From assembly GCA_003215635.1 (NCBI GenBank), contig QCKC01000005.1, positions 21,739 through 85,738 on the forward strand: DNA of 64,000 nucleotides, written 5' to 3'. The first letter of the stretch is position 1; every line of letters starts with the position of its first letter. A model generated the notes under the pieces. The model saw nothing but the letters and a program-made list of their open reading frames with translations. It ran no database searches and had not been told where the DNA came from. The position numbers and the translations under genes were made by a program. Positions 9,623 to 18,613 of the stretch are shown here, one piece after another. The DNA is from Prochlorococcus sp. AG-409-J19. GTDB lineage: Bacteria; Cyanobacteriota; Cyanobacteriia; PCC-6307; Cyanobiaceae.

Positions 9623-10438
9623 TTAAGGCCTGAACAACCACAGGACTTGTCCTGTGTTTTGCAGCTCGAAATTTAAATGGTCTATAAGGTTTGAGAGAAA
9701 TTCGCCCCCGGGAATTAATCCTGCCAGTCTTTTCTTTCTTGGCTTTCCTAAAGTTATTGGTCGTATTTCTGTTTCATCTAAGTCTGCCAATTTTGCCGCA
9801 AGACGTTTGGCATGTTCTTCGTCTCCTAATTCGTCAATTAAACCAAGATCTTTGGCTTGAGCCCCACTAAAAACCCTACCGTCAGCGAAATTCTTTACTT
9901 CCTCAGGATCTAAATTCCTTCCTTGCGCTATAGCGCCAACGAATTGGGAATAGCTGCTGTCAATAAGAGATTGAAGTAATTCTCTTTCTTCAATCGTCAG
10001 TGATCTATCTGGAGAGAGAATGTCTTTGTAGGGCCCACTTTTGACTGTCTCGAATCGTATCCCGATACGCTCAAACAGTTTAGAAAGGTTGTTCCCACGC
10101 AGAATTACACCAATTGAGCCTGTAATAGTGCCTGGATTTGCAACAATTTTGTCTGCAGCTACTCCGACATATACTCCGCCAGAGGCGGAAATGTTTCCAA
10201 AACTAGCTACAACATGACAGCCTTTTTCTTTTAGCCTTAGCAAAGCAGCATGAATTTCTTGACTGTCTCCGACAGTGCCTCCAGGACTATCAATGCGAAG
10301 CAAGAGGCAAGGGAATTCCCTTTCCTCTATTTGTCGGATGGCTTTGAGAACAGATTTGCGCGTTTCAGCACCAATTGCTCCGTCAATGATTATTCGCGCC
10401 ATACGGCGACGGGATTTGCGGCGCCATGGCCAGATCAT
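9623..10438 (-). CDS. sppA: Signal peptide peptidase SppA, short form
   Basis: Encodes a 271-residue S49 family serine protease that digests cleaved signal peptides in the membrane. The oxyanion/substrate motif is RIDSPGGTVGDSQEI (residues 48-62) and the likely nucleophile is Ser86 in ISASGGVYVG. A likely general-base lysine lies in SGPYKDILSPDR. This is the single-domain form, without the N-terminal duplicate of E. coli SppA. It starts MIWPWRRKSRRRM, a short basic, weakly hydrophobic anchor. Its 5' end overlaps the longest form of the divergent permease ORF. Confidence 0.93.
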   Translation of the reverse strand: MIWPWRRKSRRRMARIIIDGAIGAETRKSVLKAIRQIEEREFPCLLLRIDSPGGTVGDSQEIHAALLRLKEKGCHVVASFGNISASGGVYVGVAADKIVANPGTITGSIGVILRGNNLSKLFERIGIRFETVKSGPYKDILSPDRSLTIEERELLQSLIDSSYSQFVGAIAQGRNLDPEEVKNFADGRVFSGAQAKDLGLIDELGDEEHAKRLAAKLADLDETEIRPITLGKPRKKRLAGLIPGGEFLSNLIDHLNFELQNTGQVLWLFRP

Positions 10439-10491
10439 TGGAAGTGTGCGAATTTCAACGAATCTTAAAAAGGAGTCCGTTAATTGCCTTC

Positions 10492-11460
10492 ATGTTATTA
10501 ATTCGGCAATGGTTGCTAATGGTCTTGTCCTTTGCCCTTTGGGGCACTGCAATGACTGCAATGGCTCCACTTGTTGATTCAGGTGGACCAATGTTAGTGG
10601 CCTTTCTGAGATTGTTACCAGCCGGCGTAATCCTTTTGTGTGCAATTCCTTTTTTAGGAAGGAGATGGGTTATCGCTACCTCTGATTTGGGTTGGTTCTT
10701 AATATTTACAGTTATTGATGCAAGCCTTTTTCAGGCTTGCCTCGCTAGAGGACTTGCAGAGACTGGCGCTGGCTTGGGATCAGTGCTTATTGATTCCCAG
10801 CCCTTGATGGTGGCCCTTTTAGCTAGAAGCCTGTTTGGGGAGGCTATTAATCCAATAGGGTGGTTTGGTTTGATATTGGGTTTTGTTGGAATAATTTGTT
10901 TAGGAGTTCCCTCAGAGTTTTTGAGCCATTGGTGGTTGCTAGGGAGAGATCCAACGATTTCAACCTTATGGACTCATGGAGAGGGTTGGATGTTGGCTGC
11001 TGCTGTGGCAATGGCGTTAGGAACAGTTTTGATTCGTTTTGCATGTAGAGATAGTGATCCAGTAGCTGTTACTGCTTGGCATATGGTTTTAGGAAGTATT
11101 CCTTTATTCGTTTTTCATTCTTTTCAAGTTGGTGATTTAAGTTCTCTTTGGCCTCAGTGGACTTCCCTTCAATGGACTTTGATGGCTTATGCAAGTGTTT
11201 TTGGTAGTGCATTGGCTTACGGTTTGTTTTTTTGGTTTGCCAATAGAGAAGAGTTGACAAGTTTTACTTCTCTAGCTTTTTTGACACCTGTATTCGCATT
11301 GGCTACCGGAGGCTTATGGCTTGGAGAGAGGCTTGAGTGGCTTCAATGGATAGGAGTTTGCTTGGTCTTAGTGTCAGTTATTTTTGTTAGTCAGCGTAGA
11401 AGATTTTGGGAACCTAATTTCTCATCTAATAATGGACTAACAAGAGAATCTACAAAATGA
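10492..11460 (+). CDS. DMT superfamily permease (EamA family)
   Basis: From the ATG at 10492 the protein has 322 residues. It is almost entirely hydrophobic, with about ten membrane helices arranged as two EamA repeats (ALWGTAMTAMAPLVDSGG in the first; FGSALAYGLFFWFANREE with FLTPVFALATGGLWLGER in the second). The frame opens as early as 10426, but that would overlap the divergent sppA gene and add a polar leader. AGGAG at about 10471 is the only Shine-Dalgarno-like sequence and is rather distant. Exporters of this family move amino acids or metabolites; the substrate is unknown. Its stop overlaps the next ATG by 4 nt. Confidence 0.85.
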   Translation: MLLIRQWLLMVLSFALWGTAMTAMAPLVDSGGPMLVAFLRLLPAGVILLCAIPFLGRRWVIATSDLGWFLIFTVIDASLFQACLARGLAETGAGLGSVLIDSQPLMVALLARSLFGEAINPIGWFGLILGFVGIICLGVPSEFLSHWWLLGRDPTISTLWTHGEGWMLAAAVAMALGTVLIRFACRDSDPVAVTAWHMVLGSIPLFVFHSFQVGDLSSLWPQWTSLQWTLMAYASVFGSALAYGLFFWFANREELTSFTSLAFLTPVFALATGGLWLGERLEWLQWIGVCLVLVSVIFVSQRRRFWEPNFSSNNGLTRESTK

Positions 11461-12521
11461 AATTAGTTCTAGTTAGTACCCCAATAGGTCAACTTGGCTC
11501 TGGAAGAGGTGGGGGGGTTGAACTAACGTTAAGTTCTTTAATTAAAGGATTATTGTCTTTAGGTAATAGTTTGACTGTTGTTGCACCTGAAGGCTCTGTT
11601 ATCCCAATAAAATCTGAATTAGTTAAACTGATCGAAGTCCCTGGGGTAGATCAATTAAGCTGGCAGCATCAAGGGAAAAATGAATCAATAGTTATTCCTT
11701 ATGGAGGTGTTTTGCCAAGACTTTGGGATGAAGCAATTGAGTTAGGGAAAGAAGCAGATGCAGTAATTAATTTCAGCTATGATTGGCTCCCTCTTTGGTT
11801 GACTACAAAAGTTGAACCTCCCCTTTTTCATTTGATAAGTATGGGCGGTGTCTCTTTGGCAATGAAGTCTGTGATTAGTGACCTCTCTCAAATAAATCAT
11901 CAAAGATTGGCCTTTCATACAAAAAGGCAAGCTGCGGATTTTGATCTTTCTGATGATCCAGTGATAGTTGGAAATGGCTTTGATCTTGAAAATTATCAAT
12001 TGCAATTAGATAGTGGAGGCCCTTTGGGTTGGGCCGGACGAGTCGCTCCTGAGAAGGGCCTCGAAGATGCTGTGGAAGTAGCCGTTGCTCACAGGGATCG
12101 TCTTTTGGTCTGGGGATTAATCGAAGACCCTGAATATGCTCTTAGGGTTGAATCTTCTTTCTCCCCTGGGGTAATTGATTGGAGAGGCTTCTTGCCTACT
12201 CAAGCTTTCCAGAAGGAATTGGGCGAATGTAGGGCGTTTTTGAATACACCTAAATGGAACGAGGCCTATGGGAATGTAGTTGTTGAGGCAATGGCTTGTG
12301 GTGTTCCTGTTGTTGCATATGACCGTGGAGGGCCAGGAGAATTAATAGATTCAGGCGTAACAGGCTGGCTTGTACCTCCTGATGATGTTGATGCGATGAA
12401 AGCCGCAATAACACGAATTAATGAAATAGATAGAAGGACTTGTCGCTTTTGGGTTGAAAAGTCAGCTTCTCAGGAAGTGTTTGCTCAACGTGTACTTACT
12501 TGGGTCCAATCAGGCATATAA
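11457..12521 (+). CDS. Glycosyltransferase, GT4 family
   Basis: Encodes 354 residues with a GT-B fold. The N-terminal Rossmann half begins KLVLVSTPIGQLGSGRGGGV, and the C-terminal half has GPLGWAGRVAPEKGLEDAVE and the EX7E retaining motif EAYGNVVVEAMACGVPVV, ending in GGPGELI. Such enzymes transfer a sugar from a nucleotide sugar to a lipid, polysaccharide or small acceptor; the acceptor cannot be read from the sequence. It is coupled to the permease (4-nt overlap) and followed by a membrane glycosyltransferase, suggesting a short envelope glycan operon. Confidence 0.87.
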   Translation: MKLVLVSTPIGQLGSGRGGGVELTLSSLIKGLLSLGNSLTVVAPEGSVIPIKSELVKLIEVPGVDQLSWQHQGKNESIVIPYGGVLPRLWDEAIELGKEADAVINFSYDWLPLWLTTKVEPPLFHLISMGGVSLAMKSVISDLSQINHQRLAFHTKRQAADFDLSDDPVIVGNGFDLENYQLQLDSGGPLGWAGRVAPEKGLEDAVEVAVAHRDRLLVWGLIEDPEYALRVESSFSPGVIDWRGFLPTQAFQKELGECRAFLNTPKWNEAYGNVVVEAMACGVPVVAYDRGGPGELIDSGVTGWLVPPDDVDAMKAAITRINEIDRRTCRFWVEKSASQEVFAQRVLTWVQSGI

Positions 12522-12548
12522 GAAAGAGTAAATCTAACGTTTTTGTAT

Positions 12549-14393
12549 ATGTCTTTAAAGAAGTCAGAACTTGCGATTGTTCTTTCTAGCAGACAGAGGC
12601 GGAGAGGAATCTTATTGATTTTAGCTATTGGAATCGTTTTGTTCTTTTGGCAACTTGGCTCGACTGGACTTGTAGATGAAACCCCACCATTGTTTGCAGC
12701 AGCCGGTCGTGAGATGAGTGATTCCGGCGATTGGCTTACTCCCACAGTTAATGGTCTACCTCGGTATGACAAGCCTCCTTTGGTTTATTGGTTCATGGCA
12801 GTTTTCTATTCACTACCTTGGCAGGATATTTGGGATCCTCTTGGTACTTGGTCGGCAAGATTACCATCAGCTATTTCATCATTATTGATGATGATTGCGT
12901 TGGCAGATACAACCATGTGTTGGCCACAATTAAATGATACTTATCCTAGAAGGACTGCAGTTGCAGTTTCCTTAGCATTTGCCCTTTCTCCATTGGTCAT
13001 GATTTGGAGTCGAATCCCGGTAAGTGATGCTTTATTGTGTTCAACTTTGGGGCTTAGTTTGCTATGGAATTGGAGGAGTTATGTAAGTCCTAAGAATGAA
13101 AGATGGTGGGCTGCTTGGGTTTTCCTCGGATTGGCGATTCTTACGAAAGGTCCAGTTGCTATAGTTATTAGTATACTCACATTAATTATATTTGGAAGCG
13201 TCCAGAATGATTTGGATTGTCTTAGGAAGAGAATTAAACCTTTAAAGGGGTTGTTGATATCTATTTCTATAAGTTTACCTTGGTATTTGTTAGAACTTTT
13301 TGTTGAAGGCAAGCCATTCTGGGATAGTTTTTTTGGCTATCATAATTTCCAACGTTTCACATCAGTAGTTAATGGTCATATGCAGCCTTGGTGGTTCTTT
13401 TTAATGATCCTGGTCTTGGCTTCTTTGCCATTTACTCCATTGTTATTTCTAGGATTAGTTAAATCTTGGCCATCAAAAGTAATTAAAAAAGGACCCCTAC
13501 CAATCTTTCGAGAACAATCGCTAAGGTGTTTCGCATTTTGTTGGCTGGTTTCGGTTTTCTTTTTCTTTACTTTTGCTGCTACGAAATTGCCAAGTTATTG
13601 GCTTCCTGCAACGCCAGCTGCCGCTTTATTGATTGGTCTTTCTACTTATTCTGTGGAGAAAACGTACCCTTCTTTTTTGATTGCATGGCTAGGGACAATA
13701 TTCTGTGCTTTTGTTTTAGCTATTTCTTTCTGGGCATTTCCTCTTTGGATCAAATTGATATCTTTCCCAGAGATGCCAAATCTTAGTGGTGAATTATTGG
13801 CAAGTAATTTAATTATCCGTTCGGCGATCTTTTTTAGTAGTTGTGTTTTGATTGGTTGTTTTTACTCTGCTTGGCCTCGTTCCTTAAGACTCCTATCAAT
13901 GCAGATACCACTTTTTCTTTTTCACTTTTTCGCCTATGTCCCAATGTGGGAATTGGCAGATAATGTAAGGCAATTTGATTTGCGTAAGGCTGCTGAAATG
14001 ATGCGGTTTTCTCAAAACAAAAATGAGCCATTAGTTATGGTTGGTATTGTGAAACCATCAATTCATTTTTATACTAGACAGGTCGTAGTTTACGAGGGTC
14101 CGTCCAAGAGAGATTTTGTTAACTTGTCAGATCGTTTGAAAAAAGAAGAGCGTTTCGGATGGTTTGATTCCTTGCCAGAGAATCAGGTAAGGTACAAAAC
14201 ATTAATTTTATTGATAGATAAGAATACTGTTAATAGTTCCCATTGGAAGGAGATTCAGAAAGAACCACTTGGGACTTTTGGTATTTATTCAGTTTGGCGA
14301 ATTGATCTAGTAAAACTAGAGAGGAAAGCTAAAGAGCTTCAAAATTTAGGAATAATTCCAGACTGGCAAATTTATAGGCCAGAGCGTTATTAG
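12549..14393 (+). CDS. ArnT/PMT-like membrane glycosyltransferase (GT39/GT83)
   Basis: Encodes 614 residues with about twelve membrane helices. The first periplasmic loop has the family signature: LVDETPPLFAAAGREM, GDWLTPTVNG and YDKPPLVYWFMA. These enzymes use polyprenyl-phosphate-linked sugars to modify lipids or proteins at the outer face of the membrane. ATG 12549 is preferred over the TTG two codons upstream. It follows the GT4 gene after 27 bp. The acceptor is unknown; lipopolysaccharide or a glycoprotein is possible. Confidence 0.88.
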   Translation: MSLKKSELAIVLSSRQRRRGILLILAIGIVLFFWQLGSTGLVDETPPLFAAAGREMSDSGDWLTPTVNGLPRYDKPPLVYWFMAVFYSLPWQDIWDPLGTWSARLPSAISSLLMMIALADTTMCWPQLNDTYPRRTAVAVSLAFALSPLVMIWSRIPVSDALLCSTLGLSLLWNWRSYVSPKNERWWAAWVFLGLAILTKGPVAIVISILTLIIFGSVQNDLDCLRKRIKPLKGLLISISISLPWYLLELFVEGKPFWDSFFGYHNFQRFTSVVNGHMQPWWFFLMILVLASLPFTPLLFLGLVKSWPSKVIKKGPLPIFREQSLRCFAFCWLVSVFFFFTFAATKLPSYWLPATPAAALLIGLSTYSVEKTYPSFLIAWLGTIFCAFVLAISFWAFPLWIKLISFPEMPNLSGELLASNLIIRSAIFFSSCVLIGCFYSAWPRSLRLLSMQIPLFLFHFFAYVPMWELADNVRQFDLRKAAEMMRFSQNKNEPLVMVGIVKPSIHFYTRQVVVYEGPSKRDFVNLSDRLKKEERFGWFDSLPENQVRYKTLILLIDKNTVNSSHWKEIQKEPLGTFGIYSVWRIDLVKLERKAKELQNLGIIPDWQIYRPERY

Positions 14394-14436
14394 GATCATT
14401 TGTTAAAATTTGATTTTTTGTTGTTTTATTGAAAGT

Positions 14437-14949
14437 TTAAATTTTTTGACGCCTACAAAAACTACATTCACCCCAAAGTTTTAGTTCTCCTGAAGGGGCA
14501 GGACTACCGCACCTTTTGCAATGGCTTGTTCCATGAATATCTATTCTGCTTGGATGTTGCTGCCAGGTGATTAATTCACTTTCCGGTAGTTTGGCTTTTG
14601 AAGGATGATGTTGTTTTATTCGGAGATCTTTAACTTGATGTCCTTTCCTTTTAAGTGAAATGAGTAGTTGGATTCTGTTGTAAAGTAGTGCTTGTCTCCA
14701 GTGGGGGTGAGTAGCTCCAATTGTTAGGACTCCTCTCCTAATGAATAGTGGTTGGCAAAAACGAGCAAGGTCCGGGCCTGCAATTTTTGGCCAATCTTGC
14801 CAAATGCCTCCTATTGAACCTTGTTTCTCTAGATTCTTTTTGATTTGATCTAGACACTTTGATAAGTCGGATATAGGCGCAGGAGGAGGGTCCTGGAGTA
14901 TTTCTGCTCTTTTAAGAGTGTTTATATTTTGATTTGGATTTTGATCCAT
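14437..14949 (-). CDS. DciA/DUF721-like protein with a C-terminal zinc-ribbon-like motif
   Basis: Encodes 170 residues. Residues about 30-110 match the DUF721/DciA pattern (WQDWPKIAGPDLARFCQP, then LTIGATHPHWRQALLYNR). DciA is the ancestral loader/partner of the replicative helicase DnaB in bacteria lacking DnaC/DnaI. The C-terminus carries two cysteine pairs (CKRCGSPAP and CSFCRRQKI), probably a zinc ribbon, which is not part of minimal DciA. The gene is convergent with the GT83-like gene and divergent from vipp1. Helicase loading is inferred from the family. Confidence 0.78.
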   Translation of the reverse strand: MDQNPNQNINTLKRAEILQDPPPAPISDLSKCLDQIKKNLEKQGSIGGIWQDWPKIAGPDLARFCQPLFIRRGVLTIGATHPHWRQALLYNRIQLLISLKRKGHQVKDLRIKQHHPSKAKLPESELITWQQHPSRIDIHGTSHCKRCGSPAPSGELKLWGECSFCRRQKI

Positions 14950-15017
14950 TTATTCATTTTATCTTCAGTATTCGATTTAGCTCGCTAATCTCCAGTGGGT
15001 CTTATTTAATTGCCTCA

Positions 15018-15824
15018 ATGGGATTCTTTGACAGGTTAAGTCGCTTGCTGCGTGCAAACCTCAATGATTTGGTCAGTAAGGCTGAGGATCCTGTAAAAAT
15101 CCTTGATCAGTCAGTTGCTGATATGCAGTCAGACCTTGTTAAGTTGCGTCAGGCTGTGGCAATAGCAATCTCAAGTCAGAAGAGATTGCTTAGTCAGGCC
15201 AATCAAGCAGAAGGACAAGTAAAAACTTGGTATGAACGGGCAGAATTGGCTGTGCAAAAAGGTGAAGAGGATCTCGCTAGAGAGGCTTTATCTCGGCGCA
15301 AAACCTTTCAAGAAACTTCATCAGCTCTTTCAAATCAGCTAAAGGCTCAGGAAGGACAGGTTGAAATGCTGAAACGTAGTTTGGTTACTCTTGAAGGGAA
15401 GATTGCTGAAGCAAAGACGAAAAAAGATATGCTTAAGGCCCGTGCGCAGGCGGCAAAAGCTCAACAACAGCTTCAGGAAGCAGTGGGGAGTATTGGCAAT
15501 AATTCAGCAATGTCAGCTTTTGATCGGATGGAGGATAAAGTTCATTCTCTTGAGGCTAGTAGTCAAGCTGCAGCAGAACTTGCTGGTGCTGATCTGGAAA
15601 GTCAATTTGCGGCATTGGAAGGAGGCAGCGATTTAGATGAAGAACTTGATTCTCTGAGAGAAAGACTAAAGGGAGGGGCTGAAGCAGTTGCTTTGCCTGC
15701 TCGTACTGCAGAAGAACAATCTAATCAAGATAGTTCTTCTAATGGCGACAAGATTGAACCAGTGAAAGTTACTCAAGTTGATGCAGAATTAGAGGCACTA
15801 AAAAGATCAATTGATAGCCTATAA
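15018..15824 (+). CDS. vipp1: Vipp1/PspA (IM30) membrane-shaping protein
   Basis: Encodes 268 residues from the ATG at 15018 (MGFFDRLSRLLRANLND), the typical amphipathic N-terminal helix of Vipp1/PspA. Nearly all the rest is coiled coil (residues about 25-220), then a low-complexity linker and a final short conserved helix (VDAELEALKRSIDSL), which marks the Vipp1 rather than the plain PspA branch. In cyanobacteria the protein forms ESCRT-III-like rings and rods needed for thylakoid membrane maintenance. The frame is open upstream to 14934, but that leader is not conserved. Confidence 0.92.
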   Translation: MGFFDRLSRLLRANLNDLVSKAEDPVKILDQSVADMQSDLVKLRQAVAIAISSQKRLLSQANQAEGQVKTWYERAELAVQKGEEDLAREALSRRKTFQETSSALSNQLKAQEGQVEMLKRSLVTLEGKIAEAKTKKDMLKARAQAAKAQQQLQEAVGSIGNNSAMSAFDRMEDKVHSLEASSQAAAELAGADLESQFAALEGGSDLDEELDSLRERLKGGAEAVALPARTAEEQSNQDSSSNGDKIEPVKVTQVDAELEALKRSIDSL

Positions 15825-15844
15825 TATTGCCTATTTTGCAATAT
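15824..15844 (+). terminator. Possible terminator hairpin after vipp1
   Basis: ATATTGC and GCAATAT form a 7-bp stem around a 7-nt loop immediately at the end of the vipp1 gene, followed by GGTTTT. The stem is AT-rich and the U-tract short, so termination strength is uncertain. Confidence 0.4.
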
Positions 15845-15953
15845 GGTTTTCAAGAGTATTACAATAATAATTTTTCAACTTATAATGCATAAATAAATTA
15901 GTAATATTTCACCATTATTTATTCACTAATTATTATTCGCTCTTGTTATCTTG

Positions 15954-17141
15954 ATGTTTCGCTCTGATCGAATCAAAATATTAGGTAGTGGAGTGTTCGC
16001 TCGAAATGATCGGAGAAAGAACTTGTATCAACTTTCTTCTCCTCAATATCCTTTGTTTGATCTTTCTTTAGGGTCGACTGATTTACCCCCTCCTGAGGAG
16101 GCGATAAGTGCTATTAGGGAATCACTTGGAGATCTTTCCAGTTCAGGATATTGTTTGCAATCTGGAACTTTGCCTTTCCGAGAGGCTGCAACTAGTTGGG
16201 TTGAAAGACGATTCGGGATTTCTGTTGATGTTGATAAGGAGGTTTTGTTTTTAGTTGGCTCTCAAGAAGGAACAGCTCATTTGCCTATGAGCATAATGAA
16301 TTCGGGGGATACTGGTTTGATTTTAGATCCTTCATATCCATCTCATAGAGGTGGAATGCTCCTGGCGGAAGCAAGAATTGAAACTTTGAAATTATTAGCG
16401 GAGAAGCAATGGAGACCTGATTTCAGTGCATTTACTAATTCTCAATGGGATCAGATGAAAATGATGATTCTCGGTTTCCCTCATAATCCCACTGCTCAGG
16501 TTGGCAAACAATGTTGGTTGGAAGAGGCTATTGCTATAGGCCTTCGCCATCAAGTTGTGGTCGCACATGACAATCCTTATGTGGATTTAGCGTTAGAAGG
16601 TGAGGCTCCAGTTTTGTTGAGGTGTGAAGGCTGGAGAGAATGTGGAGTGGAGTTTTTCTCTTTATCTAAAGCTTGGTGCTTAGGCGGATTCAGATTGGGT
16701 TTTGCAATAGGAGCCGCTCCAATTATTTCGGCTTTACGAGAATTGAAGGGTGTAGTGGATTTTAATCAGTCCTTGGCTTTGCAGCAGGGTGCAATAGCAG
16801 CTTTGAATGCCACTCCGAATTGGCCTGAAAAAATGCTTGATATTTATAGAGAACGTAGAGACAAAACTCTAGAGGCATTTAGATGTTTAGGTTGGGAAAT
16901 ACCAAGTCCTTCAATGGCGTTGTATCTTTGGCTCCCTATCCCTGATTGGGCCAATGAATATGGTTTAGATGATGAGATGATTGCTGCTGAGATATTGAGA
17001 GAAACAGGAATAGCTCTAACCCCTGGTTCAGGATTTGGGGTTGGAGGATCAGGTTGGCTTCGTTTAGCGCTGGTTAAACCTGCTGTGAAATTGGAACAGG
17101 CAATTTCACGTCTTGCACCTTGGTGGAATAAGCATGCCTAA
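15954..17141 (+). CDS. PLP-dependent aminotransferase, class I/II
   Basis: Encodes 395 residues of a fold-type I aminotransferase. FPHNPTAQVG contains the NPT motif, AHDNPYVDL the cofactor-binding Asp/Tyr, and SLSKAWCLGGFRLGF the Schiff-base lysine with the phosphate-binding arginine. GSGFGVGGSGWLRLAL near the C-terminus supplies the carboxylate-binding arginine. The closest families are LL-diaminopimelate/aspartate-type aminotransferases, but I cannot fix the substrate. ATG 15954 is preferred over a TTG one codon earlier. It overlaps birA by 8 nt. Confidence 0.88.
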   Translation: MFRSDRIKILGSGVFARNDRRKNLYQLSSPQYPLFDLSLGSTDLPPPEEAISAIRESLGDLSSSGYCLQSGTLPFREAATSWVERRFGISVDVDKEVLFLVGSQEGTAHLPMSIMNSGDTGLILDPSYPSHRGGMLLAEARIETLKLLAEKQWRPDFSAFTNSQWDQMKMMILGFPHNPTAQVGKQCWLEEAIAIGLRHQVVVAHDNPYVDLALEGEAPVLLRCEGWRECGVEFFSLSKAWCLGGFRLGFAIGAAPIISALRELKGVVDFNQSLALQQGAIAALNATPNWPEKMLDIYRERRDKTLEAFRCLGWEIPSPSMALYLWLPIPDWANEYGLDDEMIAAEILRETGIALTPGSGFGVGGSGWLRLALVKPAVKLEQAISRLAPWWNKHA

Positions 17142-17898
17142 GACTTTTAAGGGTTGTTCAGAAGTTGCTATGGCAAGGCGAAGGAAATCTTTTTGTTCGC
17201 AGCCGACCCCTTGGAATTTGAGATGGAGTCCTGTTTGTTCCAGCACAGAAATTCTCTTGACTAGTTGGCTCAGGGAAAATCCTTGGGAAGGGAATTTACC
17301 TAGGGCATGGTTTGCTGGGAGGCAGCTTAAGGGTGTTGGGCAGCATGGTAGGTCTTGGAAATCTCCTAATGGTGGAGTTTGGGTTAGTGCTGCAATTCCT
17401 TGGTCTGTAGAGCAAAAATCGCCAGGACTTTTAGGGTTGACCATTGCAGTTGCATTAGCAGAACGACTCGAATTGTATGGATTGCCTGTGAGAATTAAAT
17501 GGCCAAATGATATTTTCTTAAATGGCAGAAAACTGGCAGGCTTTTTGCCAAGATTGATACATCGTGGCTCTCAATTAAGGCTTGCCCGCATTGGTTTAGG
17601 CCTTAATGTTTGGAATCATGTCCCGTCGGAAGGAGTTTCACTCTCGGAAATTCTTCTTCCCGGACAATGTGATAGGGCTAATTGGATGGCAGAGGTTCTT
17701 ATTGCATTTGATAGAGCATTGACTCTTGCAAACAGTCCAATAAGAGTTTGCAAAGAAGTTGAGATTAGGCTTTTGTCAAAAACAATCTGCAATCCAATTG
17801 ATGGAAAGTATTGGGATGTAAGCGGAATAGATACTGATGGCTCTTTAAAGTTGAAAAGGGGTATCAAAGAGACTTCGAATATCAAATGGAATTTATAA
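17134..17898 (+). CDS. birA: Biotin-[acetyl-CoA-carboxylase] ligase, catalytic form only
   Basis: Encodes 254 residues from the ATG at 17134 (MPKTFKGCSE). It attaches biotin to the biotin carboxyl carrier protein of acetyl-CoA carboxylase. The ATP/biotin-binding loop is KGVGQHGRSWKSP and the catalytic region IKWPNDIFLNGRKLAGFL. There is no N-terminal helix-turn-helix, so unlike E. coli BirA it is not expected to be a biotin operon repressor. The C-terminal SH3-like domain is present (DGKYWDVSGID). It converges with the ABC ATPase gene, 22 bp away. Confidence 0.9.
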   Translation: MPKTFKGCSEVAMARRRKSFCSQPTPWNLRWSPVCSSTEILLTSWLRENPWEGNLPRAWFAGRQLKGVGQHGRSWKSPNGGVWVSAAIPWSVEQKSPGLLGLTIAVALAERLELYGLPVRIKWPNDIFLNGRKLAGFLPRLIHRGSQLRLARIGLGLNVWNHVPSEGVSLSEILLPGQCDRANWMAEVLIAFDRALTLANSPIRVCKEVEIRLLSKTICNPIDGKYWDVSGIDTDGSLKLKRGIKETSNIKWNL

Positions 17899-17920
17899 AT
17901 AAATATTTAAGATAGGGAAA

Positions 17921-18613
17921 TTATACAATTCTTCCATCTTGAAAATTGATAATTTTTTTTGCTCTTGTGGCAACATCATCTTCATGTGTTACTAGAACTA
18001 AGGTGATACCTTGTTGATGAAGATCTTCAAATAAATTTAGAACATCTTTTGTGGTTTGAGAATCTAGTGCACCTGTCGGTTCATCTGCGAGAAGTAAAGA
18101 CGGTTTGTTAATTATCGCCCTAGCAATTGCAACTCGCTGCTGTTGTCCTCCAGACAGTTGATTGGGACGGTTTTGCATTCTTTCTTGAAGACCAACTCTC
18201 GTTAAAGCTTCTTTTGCAAGCTTATATCTATTGGACTTGGAAATACCTGCATAAATCATTGGTAGCATTACATTCTCCAGAGCAGTTGCTTGTGGGAGCA
18301 AATGAAACTGCTGAAAAACAAATCCCAACTCTTGATTTCTTATATCTGCTAATTGATCATCATTTAACCTTTCGATTGCTACTCCATTCAGTTGATAACT
18401 CCCACTGGTTGGCCTGTCTAAGCAACCAATTATATTCATTGCAGTGCTTTTCCCTGAGCCGCTAGCCCCCATAACAGCAATAAAATCTCCTTTATTTACA
18501 GTTAGATTGAGTTCATCTAAAGCTTTTACTTTTGCTGCTCCCTCTCCATAAATTTTACTTACGTTAGAGAGGATCGCTACTGCAGCTTGTTGATTTTGTT
18601 TATCCAAGGACAT
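17921..18613 (-). CDS. ABC transporter ATP-binding protein, MacB/LolD type
   Basis: Encodes 230 residues with Walker [10 protein letters not shown], signature [14 protein letters not shown], Walker [12 protein letters not shown] and the H-loop VTHEDDVA. This belongs to the subfamily energising MacB/LolCE/FtsX-type mechanotransmission permeases, including cyanobacterial DevA. No partner permease or membrane-fusion gene lies in the window, so the transported substrate is unknown. Its 5' end overlaps the 3' end of ndhB by 14 nt; a start a few codons later is possible because the N-terminus is poorly conserved. Confidence 0.9.
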   Translation of the reverse strand: MSLDKQNQQAAVAILSNVSKIYGEGAAKVKALDELNLTVNKGDFIAVMGASGSGKSTAMNIIGCLDRPTSGSYQLNGVAIERLNDDQLADIRNQELGFVFQQFHLLPQATALENVMLPMIYAGISKSNRYKLAKEALTRVGLQERMQNRPNQLSGGQQQRVAIARAIINKPSLLLADEPTGALDSQTTKDVLNLFEDLHQQGITLVLVTHEDDVATRAKKIINFQDGRIV

